This document shows, piece after piece, positions 44,650 through 53,442 of a stretch of 64,000 nt of DNA. The notes beneath the pieces are model-generated. The model did not search any database. It saw only the letters and a program-made list of their open reading frames with translations, and was not told where the DNA came from. Location of the stretch: contig LS483371.1 of NCBI GenBank assembly GCA_900475325.1, positions 3,534,001 through 3,598,000 on the forward strand. Direction: 5' to 3'. The translations under genes were made by a program, and so were the position numbers. Source of the DNA: Paucimonas lemoignei (GTDB lineage Bacteria > Pseudomonadota > Gammaproteobacteria > Pseudomonadales > Pseudomonadaceae). Each line of letters opens with the position of its first letter. Within the stretch, counting starts at the first letter, position 1.

Positions 44650-44778
44650 ATTTCCCAATGGAAATACTGCAAAGCTGGGTGAGTGCTGGCGACGATTTCA
44701 CCACTCAGCGATTTCAATGGAATTTATTTCCACCCCGGTTCCTCTGAGCTTATATCAAGAAAAATCAGTGGTACCTTT

Positions 44779-46146
44779 ATGACCGTCTTACGCCAGATTG
44801 CACTGCACCCTGCCCAGCCCCAGGCGGAATCCGGGGCTGCATCGACCTTGTATCGCGCCCTGATGACGGGCGCTTCGCCCGCTGATCAACCGCAGCTGCG
44901 GGCATTCCTTCAAGAGCACTTGCAGCACGTTGATGGCGCTCAGTGCGAGTTGCCCATTCGGGTTGAGGAGTGGCCAGCCTGGGTTGCCGAGCATGCCAGC
45001 ACCGTCGGTGAGCAGTACGCCGAGTACCTCGCGCAACGCCATGCGGGTGGGCCTCGTCGGTTCTTCACCAGTAAGGCCCATGCGTTGTATTTTCTTCAGC
45101 ATGTGGCACCGAGCAAACTGGTGGACGGCGCCTGGTTGCACGGTACAACCCGGCACGCTGCCGACTGGCGCTATCACGGCCTTATCCGCACCTACCTTGA
45201 GGAGCTGGGGGATGGTGAACCGGCCTTGAACCATGTGGTGCTATACCGAAACCTGCTCACGGAGCACGACTGCGCACCTGATCAAACGCTGCCGGAAGAC
45301 CGCTATCTGCAAGGCGCCCTGCAACTGGCGCTCGGTGAGTGCGCCGATGAATTCCTGCCGGAAGTCATCGGCTACAACCTGGGCTACGAGCAACTGCCAC
45401 TGCACTTGCTGATCACTGCATTCGAGCTGAACGAGTTGGGTATCGATCCTTACTATTTCACCTTGCACGTGACCATCGACAACGCCAGTTCAGGCCACGC
45501 CAAAAAGGCGGTCGAGACGGTCAGCCAATTCCTGGCAACCGCCGAGGATCCCGATCAATTTCTCGCTCGAGTGCGTAACGGCTACCAGCTCAACGACCTT
45601 GGCGCAGGCACCACGGCCGTCATTGGCGCGTTTGATCTGGAGCGCGAAGTGGTGGCCATGCTGGAGAGCAAGCGCTCCTTTGGTCAGCACATGCATTCCG
45701 ATTACTGCCGCCTTGAAGGCCGTACCATTAACGAGTGGCTGGCCGCGCCGGGGCAATGCCGAGCATTCCTGGCGGCACTTGAAAATAAAAGCTGGATCAA
45801 GCGCGGCCAGGACCCGAGCCTCAGCCGGTTCTGGCAGCTCATCGATGGGCCGGGTGCGGTAATGTTCGGGGTGTTCAACGGCTATGAAAAGCAGTTGATC
45901 CGCGACTGGATCTGCGCAGACTGGCAACCCGAGAAAACCGACACGCAACCTTTTCGCGCGCGCTTTCGCAAGCGCCCGGTCGTCGTGCCCGCAGTAGCGT
46001 CAGAAGCGCCTGCGGTGGGCAATGCCACGCCTGCGCAGCTGGCAGCACTGGTCGATCTGATCTCCCCTGCCCGGCATCACACGCCTGAGGGGCTGACCGC
46101 CACCCGCACCTACGCCAGCCAACTCGCCCGAGGACTTTTCCGATGA
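44779..46146 (+). CDS. Haem-oxygenase-like diiron enzyme (iron-containing redox enzyme family)
   Basis: A 455-residue protein whose middle part (about 130-280) looks like the haem-oxygenase-like diiron oxidase/oxygenase fold (relatives of UndA, BesC, SznF). His230-x3-Asp234-x5-His240 in FTLHVTIDNASSGH, together with glutamates at about 204 and 216-219, is the expected iron-ligand pattern. The last 130 residues contain a proline/alanine linker and a segment not recognised. Such enzymes perform unusual C-C cleavage, N-oxygenation or desaturation in natural-product pathways. ATG 44779 was chosen; the frame reaches GTG 44683. The stop overlaps the methyltransferase start by four bases (ATGA). Confidence 0.78.
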   Translation: MTVLRQIALHPAQPQAESGAASTLYRALMTGASPADQPQLRAFLQEHLQHVDGAQCELPIRVEEWPAWVAEHASTVGEQYAEYLAQRHAGGPRRFFTSKAHALYFLQHVAPSKLVDGAWLHGTTRHAADWRYHGLIRTYLEELGDGEPALNHVVLYRNLLTEHDCAPDQTLPEDRYLQGALQLALGECADEFLPEVIGYNLGYEQLPLHLLITAFELNELGIDPYYFTLHVTIDNASSGHAKKAVETVSQFLATAEDPDQFLARVRNGYQLNDLGAGTTAVIGAFDLEREVVAMLESKRSFGQHMHSDYCRLEGRTINEWLAAPGQCRAFLAALENKSWIKRGQDPSLSRFWQLIDGPGAVMFGVFNGYEKQLIRDWICADWQPEKTDTQPFRARFRKRPVVVPAVASEAPAVGNATPAQLAALVDLISPARHHTPEGLTATRTYASQLARGLFR

Positions 46147-47129
46147 GCAATCTACAGATCACTCCCCAGGCCTTCGACGAGACTGCGGCCTCGGACCAGT
46201 CTCATGACCTGGCGTTGCTGCAACTGGGGCGCAGGCTGCAAGCCGATGAGTACAGCTTCATCACCGTGACGCCCCTGAGCCATCAGCGTAATAACGCGCG
46301 GGACGCGAATCGTATCTCCAAAAACCTGCGGGACATCTTCGGCTGGAACCGCCCTTTTGAGCACGACCTGCTACCCGTTGCCGAGCGGCAGGCGCTGCTG
46401 GCCGCCGACGTGCTGCGCGCCCATGCAGGGCTGTGGACCAGTAAAGTGCGCTGGTCGAGCCTCGACGATCTGTTGTTCGTCCACTCCGGTTTTCCAACGT
46501 TGGCTCACGACTCAGTGTTCTTCGGGCCCGACACCTATCGCTTCGCCCAAGCCATTGAAGAGCACCTGCGCACCTCGATGCACCCGATCAAAAACGCAGT
46601 GGATATCGGCTGCGGCAGTGGCGTTGGGGCTATCCTGATCGGCCGGGCACGTCGCGACGCTCAAGTGCTCGCGCTGGACATCAACCCGACTGCGCTGCGA
46701 TACACCGCCGTCAATGCAGCGCTGGCCGGAACCGAAAACGTCTCGGCCTGGCACAGCGATATCCTTGACGGTGCGTCCGGGGAATTCGATCTGATCGTGG
46801 CCAACCCCCCTTACATGCAGGACACCCAGCAGCGCGCCTATCGGCACGGCGGTGAACGGCTGGGGTCAGAGTTGTCAGTGCGTATCGTCCAGCAGGCGGT
46901 CAAGCGACTGGCGGTTGGCGGCACCCTGCTGCTGTACACCGGCGCGCCTTCGGTCAATGGCGTGGACCTGTTTCTGGAAAGCGCTCGCCAATGGGTCGAT
47001 GTGCCCGGCATGGCGTGGAGCTACCGCGAAATGGACCCGGATGTGTTTGGCGAAGAGCTGGAGACCGCCACCTACGCCGAAGCTGAACGGATTGCAGCCG
47101 TGGTGCTGACCGTGACGCGCACGCACTGA
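46143..47129 (+). CDS. Class I SAM-dependent methyltransferase (NPPY type)
   Basis: A 328-residue methyltransferase. The SAM-binding motif is VDIGCGSGVGAILIG (residues 153-167), with LALDINPTALRYTAVNA as motif II and the substrate amide-binding VANPPYM (NPPY at 221-224), as in PrmC/HemK and N6-adenine/N5-glutamine methylases. The 140-residue N-terminal region is helical and specific to this protein. It overlaps the diiron-enzyme gene by four bases and the DCC gene by one base (TGATG). An acceptor with an amine or amide nitrogen is suggested by the NPPY motif; a small-molecule target is favoured by context only. Confidence 0.85.
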   Translation: MSNLQITPQAFDETAASDQSHDLALLQLGRRLQADEYSFITVTPLSHQRNNARDANRISKNLRDIFGWNRPFEHDLLPVAERQALLAADVLRAHAGLWTSKVRWSSLDDLLFVHSGFPTLAHDSVFFGPDTYRFAQAIEEHLRTSMHPIKNAVDIGCGSGVGAILIGRARRDAQVLALDINPTALRYTAVNAALAGTENVSAWHSDILDGASGEFDLIVANPPYMQDTQQRAYRHGGERLGSELSVRIVQQAVKRLAVGGTLLLYTGAPSVNGVDLFLESARQWVDVPGMAWSYREMDPDVFGEELETATYAEAERIAAVVLTVTRTH

Positions 47130-47596
47130 TGCAACCGAAACAAAACAATGCCCCGGCCCCGCTGCTCAACCCCGGCGACAACGTGGTGCTGTTCGACGGC
47201 ACCTGCAAGCTGTGCAATGGCTGGGCACGGTTCGTGATTGCCCACGATCGGGCCCGGCATATCCAGTTGGCAGCCGTGCAGTCGCCCCAGGGACAGGCGT
47301 TGTTGAAGTGGGCCGGATTACCGCAGGATCAGTTCAACACCATCGTCTTTATCTCGAACGGCCAGGTATTTATCCGCTCCCAGGCGATGTTCGAGATCCT
47401 CGCCCGCTTGCCCGCCCCCTGGCGCTGGCTGACCGTCGCTCGCGTTGTTCCGCAAGCACTGCGGGACTGGATGTACGACAGGATCGCGTTGAATCGCTAT
47501 CGGCTGTTCGGCCGATATGACGCCTGCCAGCTCCCGACGGCTGATCACCCGCAGCGTTTTTTGCAACCCCTGCCCCAGTCGTCTGTAGGCGAATAA
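47129..47596 (+). CDS. DCC family thiol-disulfide oxidoreductase-like protein
   Basis: A 155-residue thioredoxin-fold protein of the DCC (YuxK) family. It is named for the N-terminal motif seen here as LFDGTCKLCNGWARFV, with Cys26-x2-Cys29. Later family features are IQLAAVQSPQGQALL, FNTIVFISNGQVFIRSQAM and LPAPWRWLTVARVVPQALRDWMYDRIALNRYRLFG. It is expected to be a cytosolic or membrane-associated redox partner of unknown role. ATG 47129 overlaps the methyltransferase stop by one base. The three-gene string suggests a shared product or cofactor step. Confidence 0.85.
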   Translation: MQPKQNNAPAPLLNPGDNVVLFDGTCKLCNGWARFVIAHDRARHIQLAAVQSPQGQALLKWAGLPQDQFNTIVFISNGQVFIRSQAMFEILARLPAPWRWLTVARVVPQALRDWMYDRIALNRYRLFGRYDACQLPTADHPQRFLQPLPQSSVGE

Positions 47597-47613
47597 AAAT
47601 TTTTGCAGCGCCT

Positions 47614-47642
47614 CTTGAAAGTGTTTTTCCTGAACCTACATT
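47614..47642 (+). promoter_or_regulatory. Sigma-32-like heat-shock promoter of the small heat-shock gene
   Basis: CTTGAAA at 47614-47620 matches the sigma-32 -35 box exactly. After a 14-base spacer, CCTACATT at 47635-47642 resembles the CCCCATNT -10 box. It lies about 65 bases before the small heat-shock start codon, which supports heat-induced transcription. Confidence 0.75.
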
Positions 47643-47648
47643 CGGTTT

Positions 47649-47702
47649 ACGCGATGCCGAAAGCGGGTCGCGTCTTAAATCACTTGGAAAAACTCAGGAG
47701 AT
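47649..47702 (+). ncRNA. Candidate RNA thermometer in the 5' leader of the small heat-shock gene
   Basis: Two hairpins can form in the leader. The first (47649-47673) pairs ACGCGA with TCGCGT around CCG/CGG and is stable. The second (47679-47702) pairs ATCACTTGG with TCAGGAGAT across an AAAAAC loop, so the Shine-Dalgarno AGGAG (47696-47700) is buried. This helix has an A-A mismatch and two G-U pairs, typical of a melt-on-heating stem (ROSE-like elements control ibpA-type genes). The pairing was worked out by hand; the role is inference. Confidence 0.6.
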
Positions 47703-47708
47703 TTTGCA

Positions 47709-48167
47709 ATGGCTACAACACTTTCGCTGGCCCCACTGTTCCGTCAGTCGGTAGGCTTCGATCGTTTCAACGACCTTTTTGAATCGGCGCTGCGCAGCGA
47801 GGCCACGACTGCCTACCCTCCCTACAATGTCGAGAAGCGCGGGGACGACGAATATCGCATTGTCATCGCCGCGGCAGGCTTGAATGAAGAGGACATGGAG
47901 ATTCAGGTTGAGAAAGGCGTTTTAACGATTGCTGGTGGCAAGCGCGAGACCGAGAAAGAGGTGACGTACCTGCATCAGGGCATTGCGCAGCGTGCATTCA
48001 GACTGTCGTTCCGCCTGGCCGATCACATCGAGGTCCAGGAAGCGGCGCTGAACAATGGCCTGTTGAGTATCAACCTGCTCCGGGTAATACCGGAGGAAGC
48101 CAAACCAAGGCGCATCACCATCGGTGGCTCTGACAAGCCCGATCTGAAAACGGTGAGTCTGCAGTGA
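47709..48167 (+). CDS. ibpA: Small heat-shock protein, Hsp20/alpha-crystallin family
   Basis: A 152-residue holdase chaperone that binds unfolding proteins and forms large oligomers. The alpha-crystallin domain (about 36-130) begins PYNVEKRGDDEYRIVIAAAGLNEEDMEI and has GVLTIAGGK, QRAFRLSFRLADHIEVQEAAL and NNGLLSINLLRVIP, the A-x3-NGxL strand motif. The C-terminal extension ends with KTVSLQ. AGGAG lies eight bases before ATG 47709 and can be masked by a leader hairpin. A sigma-32-like promoter precedes it and a strong terminator follows, so the gene forms its own transcript. Symbol ibpA by family resemblance. Confidence 0.92.
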   Translation: MATTLSLAPLFRQSVGFDRFNDLFESALRSEATTAYPPYNVEKRGDDEYRIVIAAAGLNEEDMEIQVEKGVLTIAGGKRETEKEVTYLHQGIAQRAFRLSFRLADHIEVQEAALNNGLLSINLLRVIPEEAKPRRITIGGSDKPDLKTVSLQ

Positions 48168-48176
48168 TCCAGACAG

Positions 48177-48204
48177 GAGGCGCTCTACGGAGCGCCTCTT
48201 TTTT
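48177..48204 (+). terminator. Terminator of the small heat-shock gene
   Basis: GAGGCGCT/AGCGCCTC forms an 8-bp perfect stem with a six-base loop, followed by TTTTTT. It lies just after the stop codon. Confidence 0.9.
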
Positions 48205-48293
48205 CATGCGGACCTGGAGAGCCGGTTTTTCTGCTCGGGCCACAGGCAAGCCTTCAGCATGCCTATGCCCGAACACAAAGTGCCTGACCGCCC

Positions 48294-49946
48294 TTACAGA
48301 CGGAACCGACCCACTTCCTGCTTGAGCTCTTGCGCCAACTGGCCCAGATCATTGCTGGTGCGCTGAAGATCCTGAACCGACAGATTGTTTTGCTCAGCCA
48401 TCTGCGCCGATCGTTCGACGCTGCGTGCGACGTCTTGGCTCGCAGCAGATTGCTCACGCAATGCCAGAGAAATCTGTTCGACGACCACCAGCACCTGGCC
48501 TGAGCTTTCACTGATTTCAGTGATGGCCTTGCCAGCCGATTCGGCCATTTCCACGCCCTGGCTAACTTCCATCACGCCGCTGCGCATGCTCTCTACCGTC
48601 TCGCGCACGCCGATCTGGATCTTGTCGATCATGCTGGCAATTTCCTTGGTGGATTTGCCCGTGTTCTGCGCCAGCAAGCGCACTTCATCGGCTACCACCG
48701 CAAAGCCGCGACCCTGCTCACCTGCCCGGGCAGCCTCAATGGCAGCATTGAGCGCCAGAAGGTTGGTTTGATCCGCGATGCCCTGGATGACGCTGATGAT
48801 GGTCGAAATCTGCTCGGAATGGTGGCCCAACTCCGACACCTTGGTCGACGCATGCTGCACGGTCTTAGCGATACCGTTCATGCTGTCAAGGGTGTTCTGG
48901 ATAACCGTGGAGCCATCCATTGATTGCTGACCGGAGCGTTGCGCCAGGCCACCGGCCTCGCCTGCGTTATTGGAAACGTGACTGATGCTGACCGTCAGTT
49001 CTTCAACAGTCGCCGCCATCGCGGATGCCGAGCTGGATTGTTCATTGACCGCGCTGGAAAGCTGCTGCGACGCCCCGGAGATTTGCTGCACGGACTCAAT
49101 CAATTGGGTGGCAGCCTGGTTGATCTGCTGAATCATCTGACGCAAGCGCGTCTGCATGCGATCAAACGCCTTGGGCAGTTCATCACTGCTGCTGGTATCA
49201 ATCACCGAGTCCAGTCGGCCTTCGGCAACTGCTGTCGCCGCATCTATAGCCACTTGCAGGCGGGCCTGGGTGGTGCGGCCCAACGCGTAGGCCATGATGA
49301 TTGCCAAAAAGGCCGCAATCAAACCACCGACCAGCAGAATCGTAATTGCGCGATCCTTGGCGTCGTTCATCTCTTTAGTCCGGCTTGTCAGCAGCGCTTC
49401 TTCCGCCTGGCCCAGTTCAGTAATAACGGCGCGCATGCCATCCATCTTGGCTTTGTCTGCGCCACTGCTGATGCGCTGATCGAGGACATCATCGGCGCTG
49501 CCGCTCTGTGTCAGTTGGCGCCGCAGGGCGATGATCGGATGTACGTCTTCGTCCAGCCAACGGGTTTGCAGCTGTGCCAATGTGGCCAGGCGTTTCTGTT
49601 GCTCGGCGTTGTCACTGGTCAGTGCTTTGAGTGTCGCCAGGCTGCTGGAAAACTTGCTTTCACCGGCAATCTGAGGCTCAAGGAAGTTGTCCTTGCCGGC
49701 AATGACGAAGCCGCGCATGCCCGTCTCGATATTGATCAACTGTTCAAGCGCCATCTGGGACTGACTCAACACCTGATAACTGTGGACGTTGCTGTTGATT
49801 GCATTGTCGACCTGCCCAAAGCCACGATATGCGCTGGCCACCAGGACGCCCAGCAGGACCACAATGGCGGCAAAGCTGAGGTAGAGCTTTTGAGTGATGC
49901 TGAGTTTACTGAACATGCGTGTGCGCTCGAATAGTTGAGCATCCAT
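48294..49946 (-). CDS. Methyl-accepting chemotaxis protein with CHASE3-like sensor
   Basis: A 550-residue chemoreceptor. An N-terminal membrane helix (about 22-42) and a second one (about 212-232) bound a helical periplasmic sensor (about 45-205, [21 protein letters not shown]), the CHASE3-type pattern. HAMP follows (about 233-285), then the signalling domain. The highly conserved hairpin tip near residue 435 is [34 protein letters not shown]. It connects to CheW/CheA for swimming responses. No pentapeptide tether is present at the C-terminus. ATG 49946 opens the frame; ATG 49916 is a plausible alternative. It stands alone, away from other chemotaxis genes. Confidence 0.92.
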   Translation of the reverse strand: MDAQLFERTRMFSKLSITQKLYLSFAAIVVLLGVLVASAYRGFGQVDNAINSNVHSYQVLSQSQMALEQLINIETGMRGFVIAGKDNFLEPQIAGESKFSSSLATLKALTSDNAEQQKRLATLAQLQTRWLDEDVHPIIALRRQLTQSGSADDVLDQRISSGADKAKMDGMRAVITELGQAEEALLTSRTKEMNDAKDRAITILLVGGLIAAFLAIIMAYALGRTTQARLQVAIDAATAVAEGRLDSVIDTSSSDELPKAFDRMQTRLRQMIQQINQAATQLIESVQQISGASQQLSSAVNEQSSSASAMAATVEELTVSISHVSNNAGEAGGLAQRSGQQSMDGSTVIQNTLDSMNGIAKTVQHASTKVSELGHHSEQISTIISVIQGIADQTNLLALNAAIEAARAGEQGRGFAVVADEVRLLAQNTGKSTKEIASMIDKIQIGVRETVESMRSGVMEVSQGVEMAESAGKAITEISESSGQVLVVVEQISLALREQSAASQDVARSVERSAQMAEQNNLSVQDLQRTSNDLGQLAQELKQEVGRFRL

Positions 49947-50194
49947 GGCTCGGGCTTTTAGCTTTTTTTTGGCAGCGACTGACCGATATCATGTCGACAT
50001 CACTTCTTATCGACAGATGCGAACTTTGCTTGAGCCTCGCTGTCACGTTTCCTTATTTTTTCAGGAGTACGCTCGGGTAATCGACGCTGAAGGCATTCCA
50101 CCCCTTGAATGACCGGGCTTTTGGAGTGCGACCGCCGTCTCTTCGCGACTAAAGCCGAACACTGCCCGGCCGTTCCTACGGTTGGGAGGCAAAA

Positions 50195-50340
50195 CTCCGA
50201 AGCCGGTGAATAAACTGTGGGAGCGAGCTTGCTCGCGAAGGCGGCCGTACAGCCGATGCATATCTATCGAATGTACCGGCCTCTTCGCGAATGAATTCCA
50301 CCTTTAAGCTGCGGGGTGTCAGGCAGATCGCATTCGCTGC
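50195..50340 (-). repeat. Extended REP repeat, single inverted copy
   Basis: In the 427-base gap 49947-50373 this unit carries arms GTGGGAGCGAGCTTGCTCGCG (from about 50217) and a partner arm around 50281-50300. The 30-base tail at 50308-50337 reads, on the minus strand, GCGAATGCGATCTGCCTGAC plus an ACCCCGCAGC end. The same flank occurs in the array at 55.5-56.0 kb, in the opposite orientation. The rest of the gap shows no gene. Confidence 0.8.
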
Positions 50341-50373
50341 CCTTCGCAGGTGCCGCTTATGACAAGTCGGGGA

Positions 50374-51021
50374 CTAGCTGCCGGGGGAACCACTGACCTT
50401 CAGACGCTCGGACAATCTCACCAGATCCGCCAGCGAATCGGCCTGCATCTTCTTCATCAACGCGCCGCGCCGGACCTTGACGGTGACTTCACTGACCCCA
50501 AGCCTGGCCGCGACTTGTTTATTCAACAGCCCGGTCACCACCAGGTCCATGACGCTGCGCTCGCCCTCGGAAAGGCTGGCGTAGCGACGCTGCAGGTCAG
50601 CCAGGCCCTGGGCCACTTCACGGCGTTGTCGGTCATGGCTCAAGCCGCGGGCGATGGCGTCGAGCAGGTCCTGCTCGCGAAAGGGCTTGGTGAGAAACTC
50701 CAGCGCGCCCGCCTTCATCGCCCTGACCGACATGGGGATGTCGCCGTGGGCGGTGATGAATATCACTGGCAGCGAAATCCCGGCACGCAGCATCTCATCC
50801 TGAAAATCCAGCCCGCTCATGCCCGGCATGCGCACGTCCAGAATCAGGCAGCCCGGCGCATCCGCTCGCGGGCTTTCGGCGAACTCGCGGGCGGAAGCGA
50901 AGGTCAGGCAGTTGAGTCCCATGGAGGCCAGCAGGTCTTCAAGGGAGGCGCGCACCGAGGCATCGTCATCCACCACATACACCACAGGGTCGGCCGGGGT
51001 TTGAATGACAGCTTCTTTCAT
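50374..51021 (-). CDS. Response regulator, NarL/FixJ family
   Basis: A 215-residue two-component response regulator. The receiver (about 12-125) has the acidic pair DDD near residue 18 and the phosphorylated Asp62 in LILDVRMPGMSG, plus the switch region FITAHGDIPM and the lysine in LTKPF. The LuxR-type HTH occupies about 148-205 (LSEGERSVMDLVVTGLLNKQVAARLGVSEVTVKVRRG). It belongs to the FixJ/TodT-like group. ATG 51021 overlaps the stop of the sensor kinase by four bases. The pair is just downstream of an ABC transporter operon on the same strand and may regulate it. Confidence 0.9.
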   Translation of the reverse strand: MKEAVIQTPADPVVYVVDDDASVRASLEDLLASMGLNCLTFASAREFAESPRADAPGCLILDVRMPGMSGLDFQDEMLRAGISLPVIFITAHGDIPMSVRAMKAGALEFLTKPFREQDLLDAIARGLSHDRQRREVAQGLADLQRRYASLSEGERSVMDLVVTGLLNKQVAARLGVSEVTVKVRRGALMKKMQADSLADLVRLSERLKVSGSPGS

Positions 51022-52085
51022 GGGGTTTCCTTGTGTCCGCCGGGCAAGGTGAAGTGGAAGGTTGCGCCGAGCTCCGGGTTGGCACTGGCCCAGATACGGC
51101 CTTCGTGGGCCTCGATGATCGAGCGACTGATGGTCAGTCCAATGCCCATGCCATCGAGCCTTGTTGTGTAGAACGCGTCGAAGACCCGCTCGCAATCGTC
51201 AGCCCCCAGGCCCGTGCCCTGATCGCTGACTGAGAAGTGCAGATAATTGCGCGCGTCGCACGCCACCGACAACTCAAGAATACGTCGGTCCGGATCGGTA
51301 TCACCCATGGCCTGCATGGCGTTCATGACCAGGTTCAATAACACCTGCGGAATCTGCACCCGGTCGGCCAGCATCGGCGGCAAGCCTGCCGGGATGTTCA
51401 GGCGCAAGGTCACGCTCTGTTTATCCAGCTCACTGTGCAACAGCTGCACAATACCGTTCACGGTGTCGGCGACATTCAGCCACTCCTTGGTCGGCGGCCG
51501 ACGCTGGGCCATGCTGCGCACGCGGGCGATGATTTCGCTGGCGCGATGGGCATCGGCGATGATCCGTTCGAATGCCTGGCGTGCCTTGGGCAGGTTGGCA
51601 GGTTCGGCGGCCATCCAGCGCAACCCGGCATTGCCACTGGTGGCGATGGCGGCCAGCGGCTGGTTGACCTCATGGGCGATGGAGGCTGTCAGCGCGCCGA
51701 GCATGTTGGTCCGGGCACTGTGTTCCAGCAGCTCCCGGGCTTGATGCACGGCGCGGATCGCCGCCGACATGCGCAGCGCCAGGTACGTGGTGCAGGCAAT
51801 GGCGGCCAGGCTGATCAGGCAATTGATCAACCCCGCCTCGGCCTCGCCAAAACGCGTCAGCCGGTAACTGACCACTGTCAGCAGCATGCAGAAAGCCGCC
51901 ATGGCGATCACTCCGCGGCGGGGCAAAAAGCTCACGGCGATCAGCACCACCACGATCTGAAACACGCCTGCGGCGATCTCCAGATTGGTCAGGGTGTCCG
52001 CCACAGTGATGCCCAGCGCAAGGCCGAGCAGCAAGGTCAGGCGAATGGCCAATTGGGCCCGCTCCAGCCGGTTTTTGTATCGCAT
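51018..52085 (-). CDS. Sensor histidine kinase
   Basis: A 355-residue membrane kinase. Residues about 12-110 contain four or five hydrophobic segments with no large periplasmic loop. The HisKA box ASIAHEVNQPLAAI places the phospho-acceptor at His138, the FixL-like subclass. The ATPase domain (about 240-350) shows QVLLNLVMNAMQAMGD, DQGTGLG and GMGIGLTISRSI. It starts at ATG 52085 with GAGGAG upstream and overlaps the response regulator start. It lies 41 bases downstream of the ABC ATPase gene, so the four genes likely form one unit. The signal may be the transporter substrate (inference). Confidence 0.88.
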   Translation of the reverse strand: MRYKNRLERAQLAIRLTLLLGLALGITVADTLTNLEIAAGVFQIVVVLIAVSFLPRRGVIAMAAFCMLLTVVSYRLTRFGEAEAGLINCLISLAAIACTTYLALRMSAAIRAVHQARELLEHSARTNMLGALTASIAHEVNQPLAAIATSGNAGLRWMAAEPANLPKARQAFERIIADAHRASEIIARVRSMAQRRPPTKEWLNVADTVNGIVQLLHSELDKQSVTLRLNIPAGLPPMLADRVQIPQVLLNLVMNAMQAMGDTDPDRRILELSVACDARNYLHFSVSDQGTGLGADDCERVFDAFYTTRLDGMGIGLTISRSIIEAHEGRIWASANPELGATFHFTLPGGHKETP

Positions 52086-52125
52086 CGGTGCTCCTCTGAA
52101 TGCCCTTTCAGCCTTCATCAAGGGC

Positions 52126-53430
52126 TCAGGACGGATTCTCCAGGCTGAATAGATCAGCCACTTCGTCGTAGGCATACAACTCGGCGTAACGCCCCCATTG
52201 CGTCACGCAGTCCAGGGTCTCCAGCGCATCCTGTTCAGACATGAAGTCTTCCAGCTCGTCACGAAAGCGTCGGGCCGGTGCGGTGCGGCTGGAACGGTCA
52301 TCCAGCACGCGGCGCACATGCGCCACCAGCGGCACGTAACTGAGCAGGTGCTGGGCAAACAGCTGTTTACGCCCATCCACGTCCGATTGCACGTATCGCC
52401 GGGCAGCGGGCAGCAGTTGAATGTCGCCACCCTGCAGCTCGGCAAAGCGCATCAATTGCAGGACTTCTGCGATGGGCAGCAACTCATCGGCGGAGTATTG
52501 CAGGGTGCTGGCCAGAGCAGGCAAGTCGGCACGGCCATCGTAAGGCGGCGCGCTCACCGCCACAATCAGCCCGGCCAGTGCATTGGTCGAGACCGGCGGC
52601 AACACCATGCCCACGCCCATCCCCGCGAACAAGCCCTGACGCTGTGCCTCGGCCCCGCTGCCCCCGGTCATCTGCACGTAGATCTGCTCGACCAGGGCCT
52701 GAAACACCGGGTCCAGACGGTTACGCGGCTGCGGCAGGTCGACTACGATTTCGCTCATCACCCGCCCTGGATTGCTGGAAAGCAACAGAATGCGGTCGCA
52801 CATCAGCACGGCTTCTTCGATGTTGTGGGTGACCATCAGAATCGACTTGATCGGCATGCGCCCCTCATACCAGAGGTCGAGCAGCTCGGCGCGCAGGGTT
52901 TGCGCAGTGAGCACGTCCAGCGCCGAAAACGGCTCGTCCATCAGCAACACATCAGGGTCGACCACCAACGCGCGGGCCAAGCCCACACGCTGACGCATGC
53001 CGCCGGACAATTCCTTGGGGTAGGCACTTTCGAAGCCGTCCAGACCGATCAGGTCAATGGCCGCCAGCGCCCGCCGGCGTCGCTCAGGTGCCGGGACCTT
53101 GCGCGCCTCCAGGCCAACCTCGACGTTCTGCAGCACGGTCAGCCACGGGAACAGCGCGAAATTCTGGAACACCATGCTCACTGAACTGCGCAGACCTGCC
53201 GAGTCCGGCGGAAAATCCACCCCGCCGCAGGTCGGCGAAACCAGACCGGCAATGGAGCGCAATAACGTGGATTTGCCGGAGCCAGAGCGCCCCAGCAGCC
53301 CAACGATTTCGCCCTCATTCAGACGCATGTCAACATTGTCCAGCACCAGCCGCTCGGTGCCGCCTGGGGTGCCGTACACATGCCGGACTTCGTGAACATC
53401 CACCAGGCAACGCTTGCTCATCACGTTCAT
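52126..53430 (-). CDS. ABC transporter ATPase, nitrate/sulfonate type, with C-terminal extension
   Basis: A 434-residue ATPase of the SsuB/NrtD/CmpD group. Walker A is GRSGSGKST, the signature is LSGGMRQRVGLARAL and Walker B is VLLMDEPFSALD. A 170-residue C-terminal extension (about 265-434), with LPPVSTNALAGLIVA and FRDELEDFMSEQDALETLDCVTQWGRYAELYAYDE, matches the AAA-associated C-terminal domain seen in this subgroup, thought to regulate ATPase activity. ATG 53430 with GAGGAG eight bases upstream was chosen over GTG 53439. It is 12 bases downstream of the double permease gene. Confidence 0.9.
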   Translation of the reverse strand: MNVMSKRCLVDVHEVRHVYGTPGGTERLVLDNVDMRLNEGEIVGLLGRSGSGKSTLLRSIAGLVSPTCGGVDFPPDSAGLRSSVSMVFQNFALFPWLTVLQNVEVGLEARKVPAPERRRRALAAIDLIGLDGFESAYPKELSGGMRQRVGLARALVVDPDVLLMDEPFSALDVLTAQTLRAELLDLWYEGRMPIKSILMVTHNIEEAVLMCDRILLLSSNPGRVMSEIVVDLPQPRNRLDPVFQALVEQIYVQMTGGSGAEAQRQGLFAGMGVGMVLPPVSTNALAGLIVAVSAPPYDGRADLPALASTLQYSADELLPIAEVLQLMRFAELQGGDIQLLPAARRYVQSDVDGRKQLFAQHLLSYVPLVAHVRRVLDDRSSRTAPARRFRDELEDFMSEQDALETLDCVTQWGRYAELYAYDEVADLFSLENPS

Positions 53431-53442
53431 AACCTTCACTCC

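Noticed and set aside
44319..44717. Minus-strand open frame over the small membrane protein
   Set aside because: The plus-strand frame has a clear hydrophobic anchor and matches the direction of the neighbours; the minus frame has neither ribosome site nor motif.
48924..49934. Long plus-strand open frame of 336 codons
   Set aside because: It lies antisense to the chemoreceptor gene, whose methyl-accepting motifs are unmistakable.
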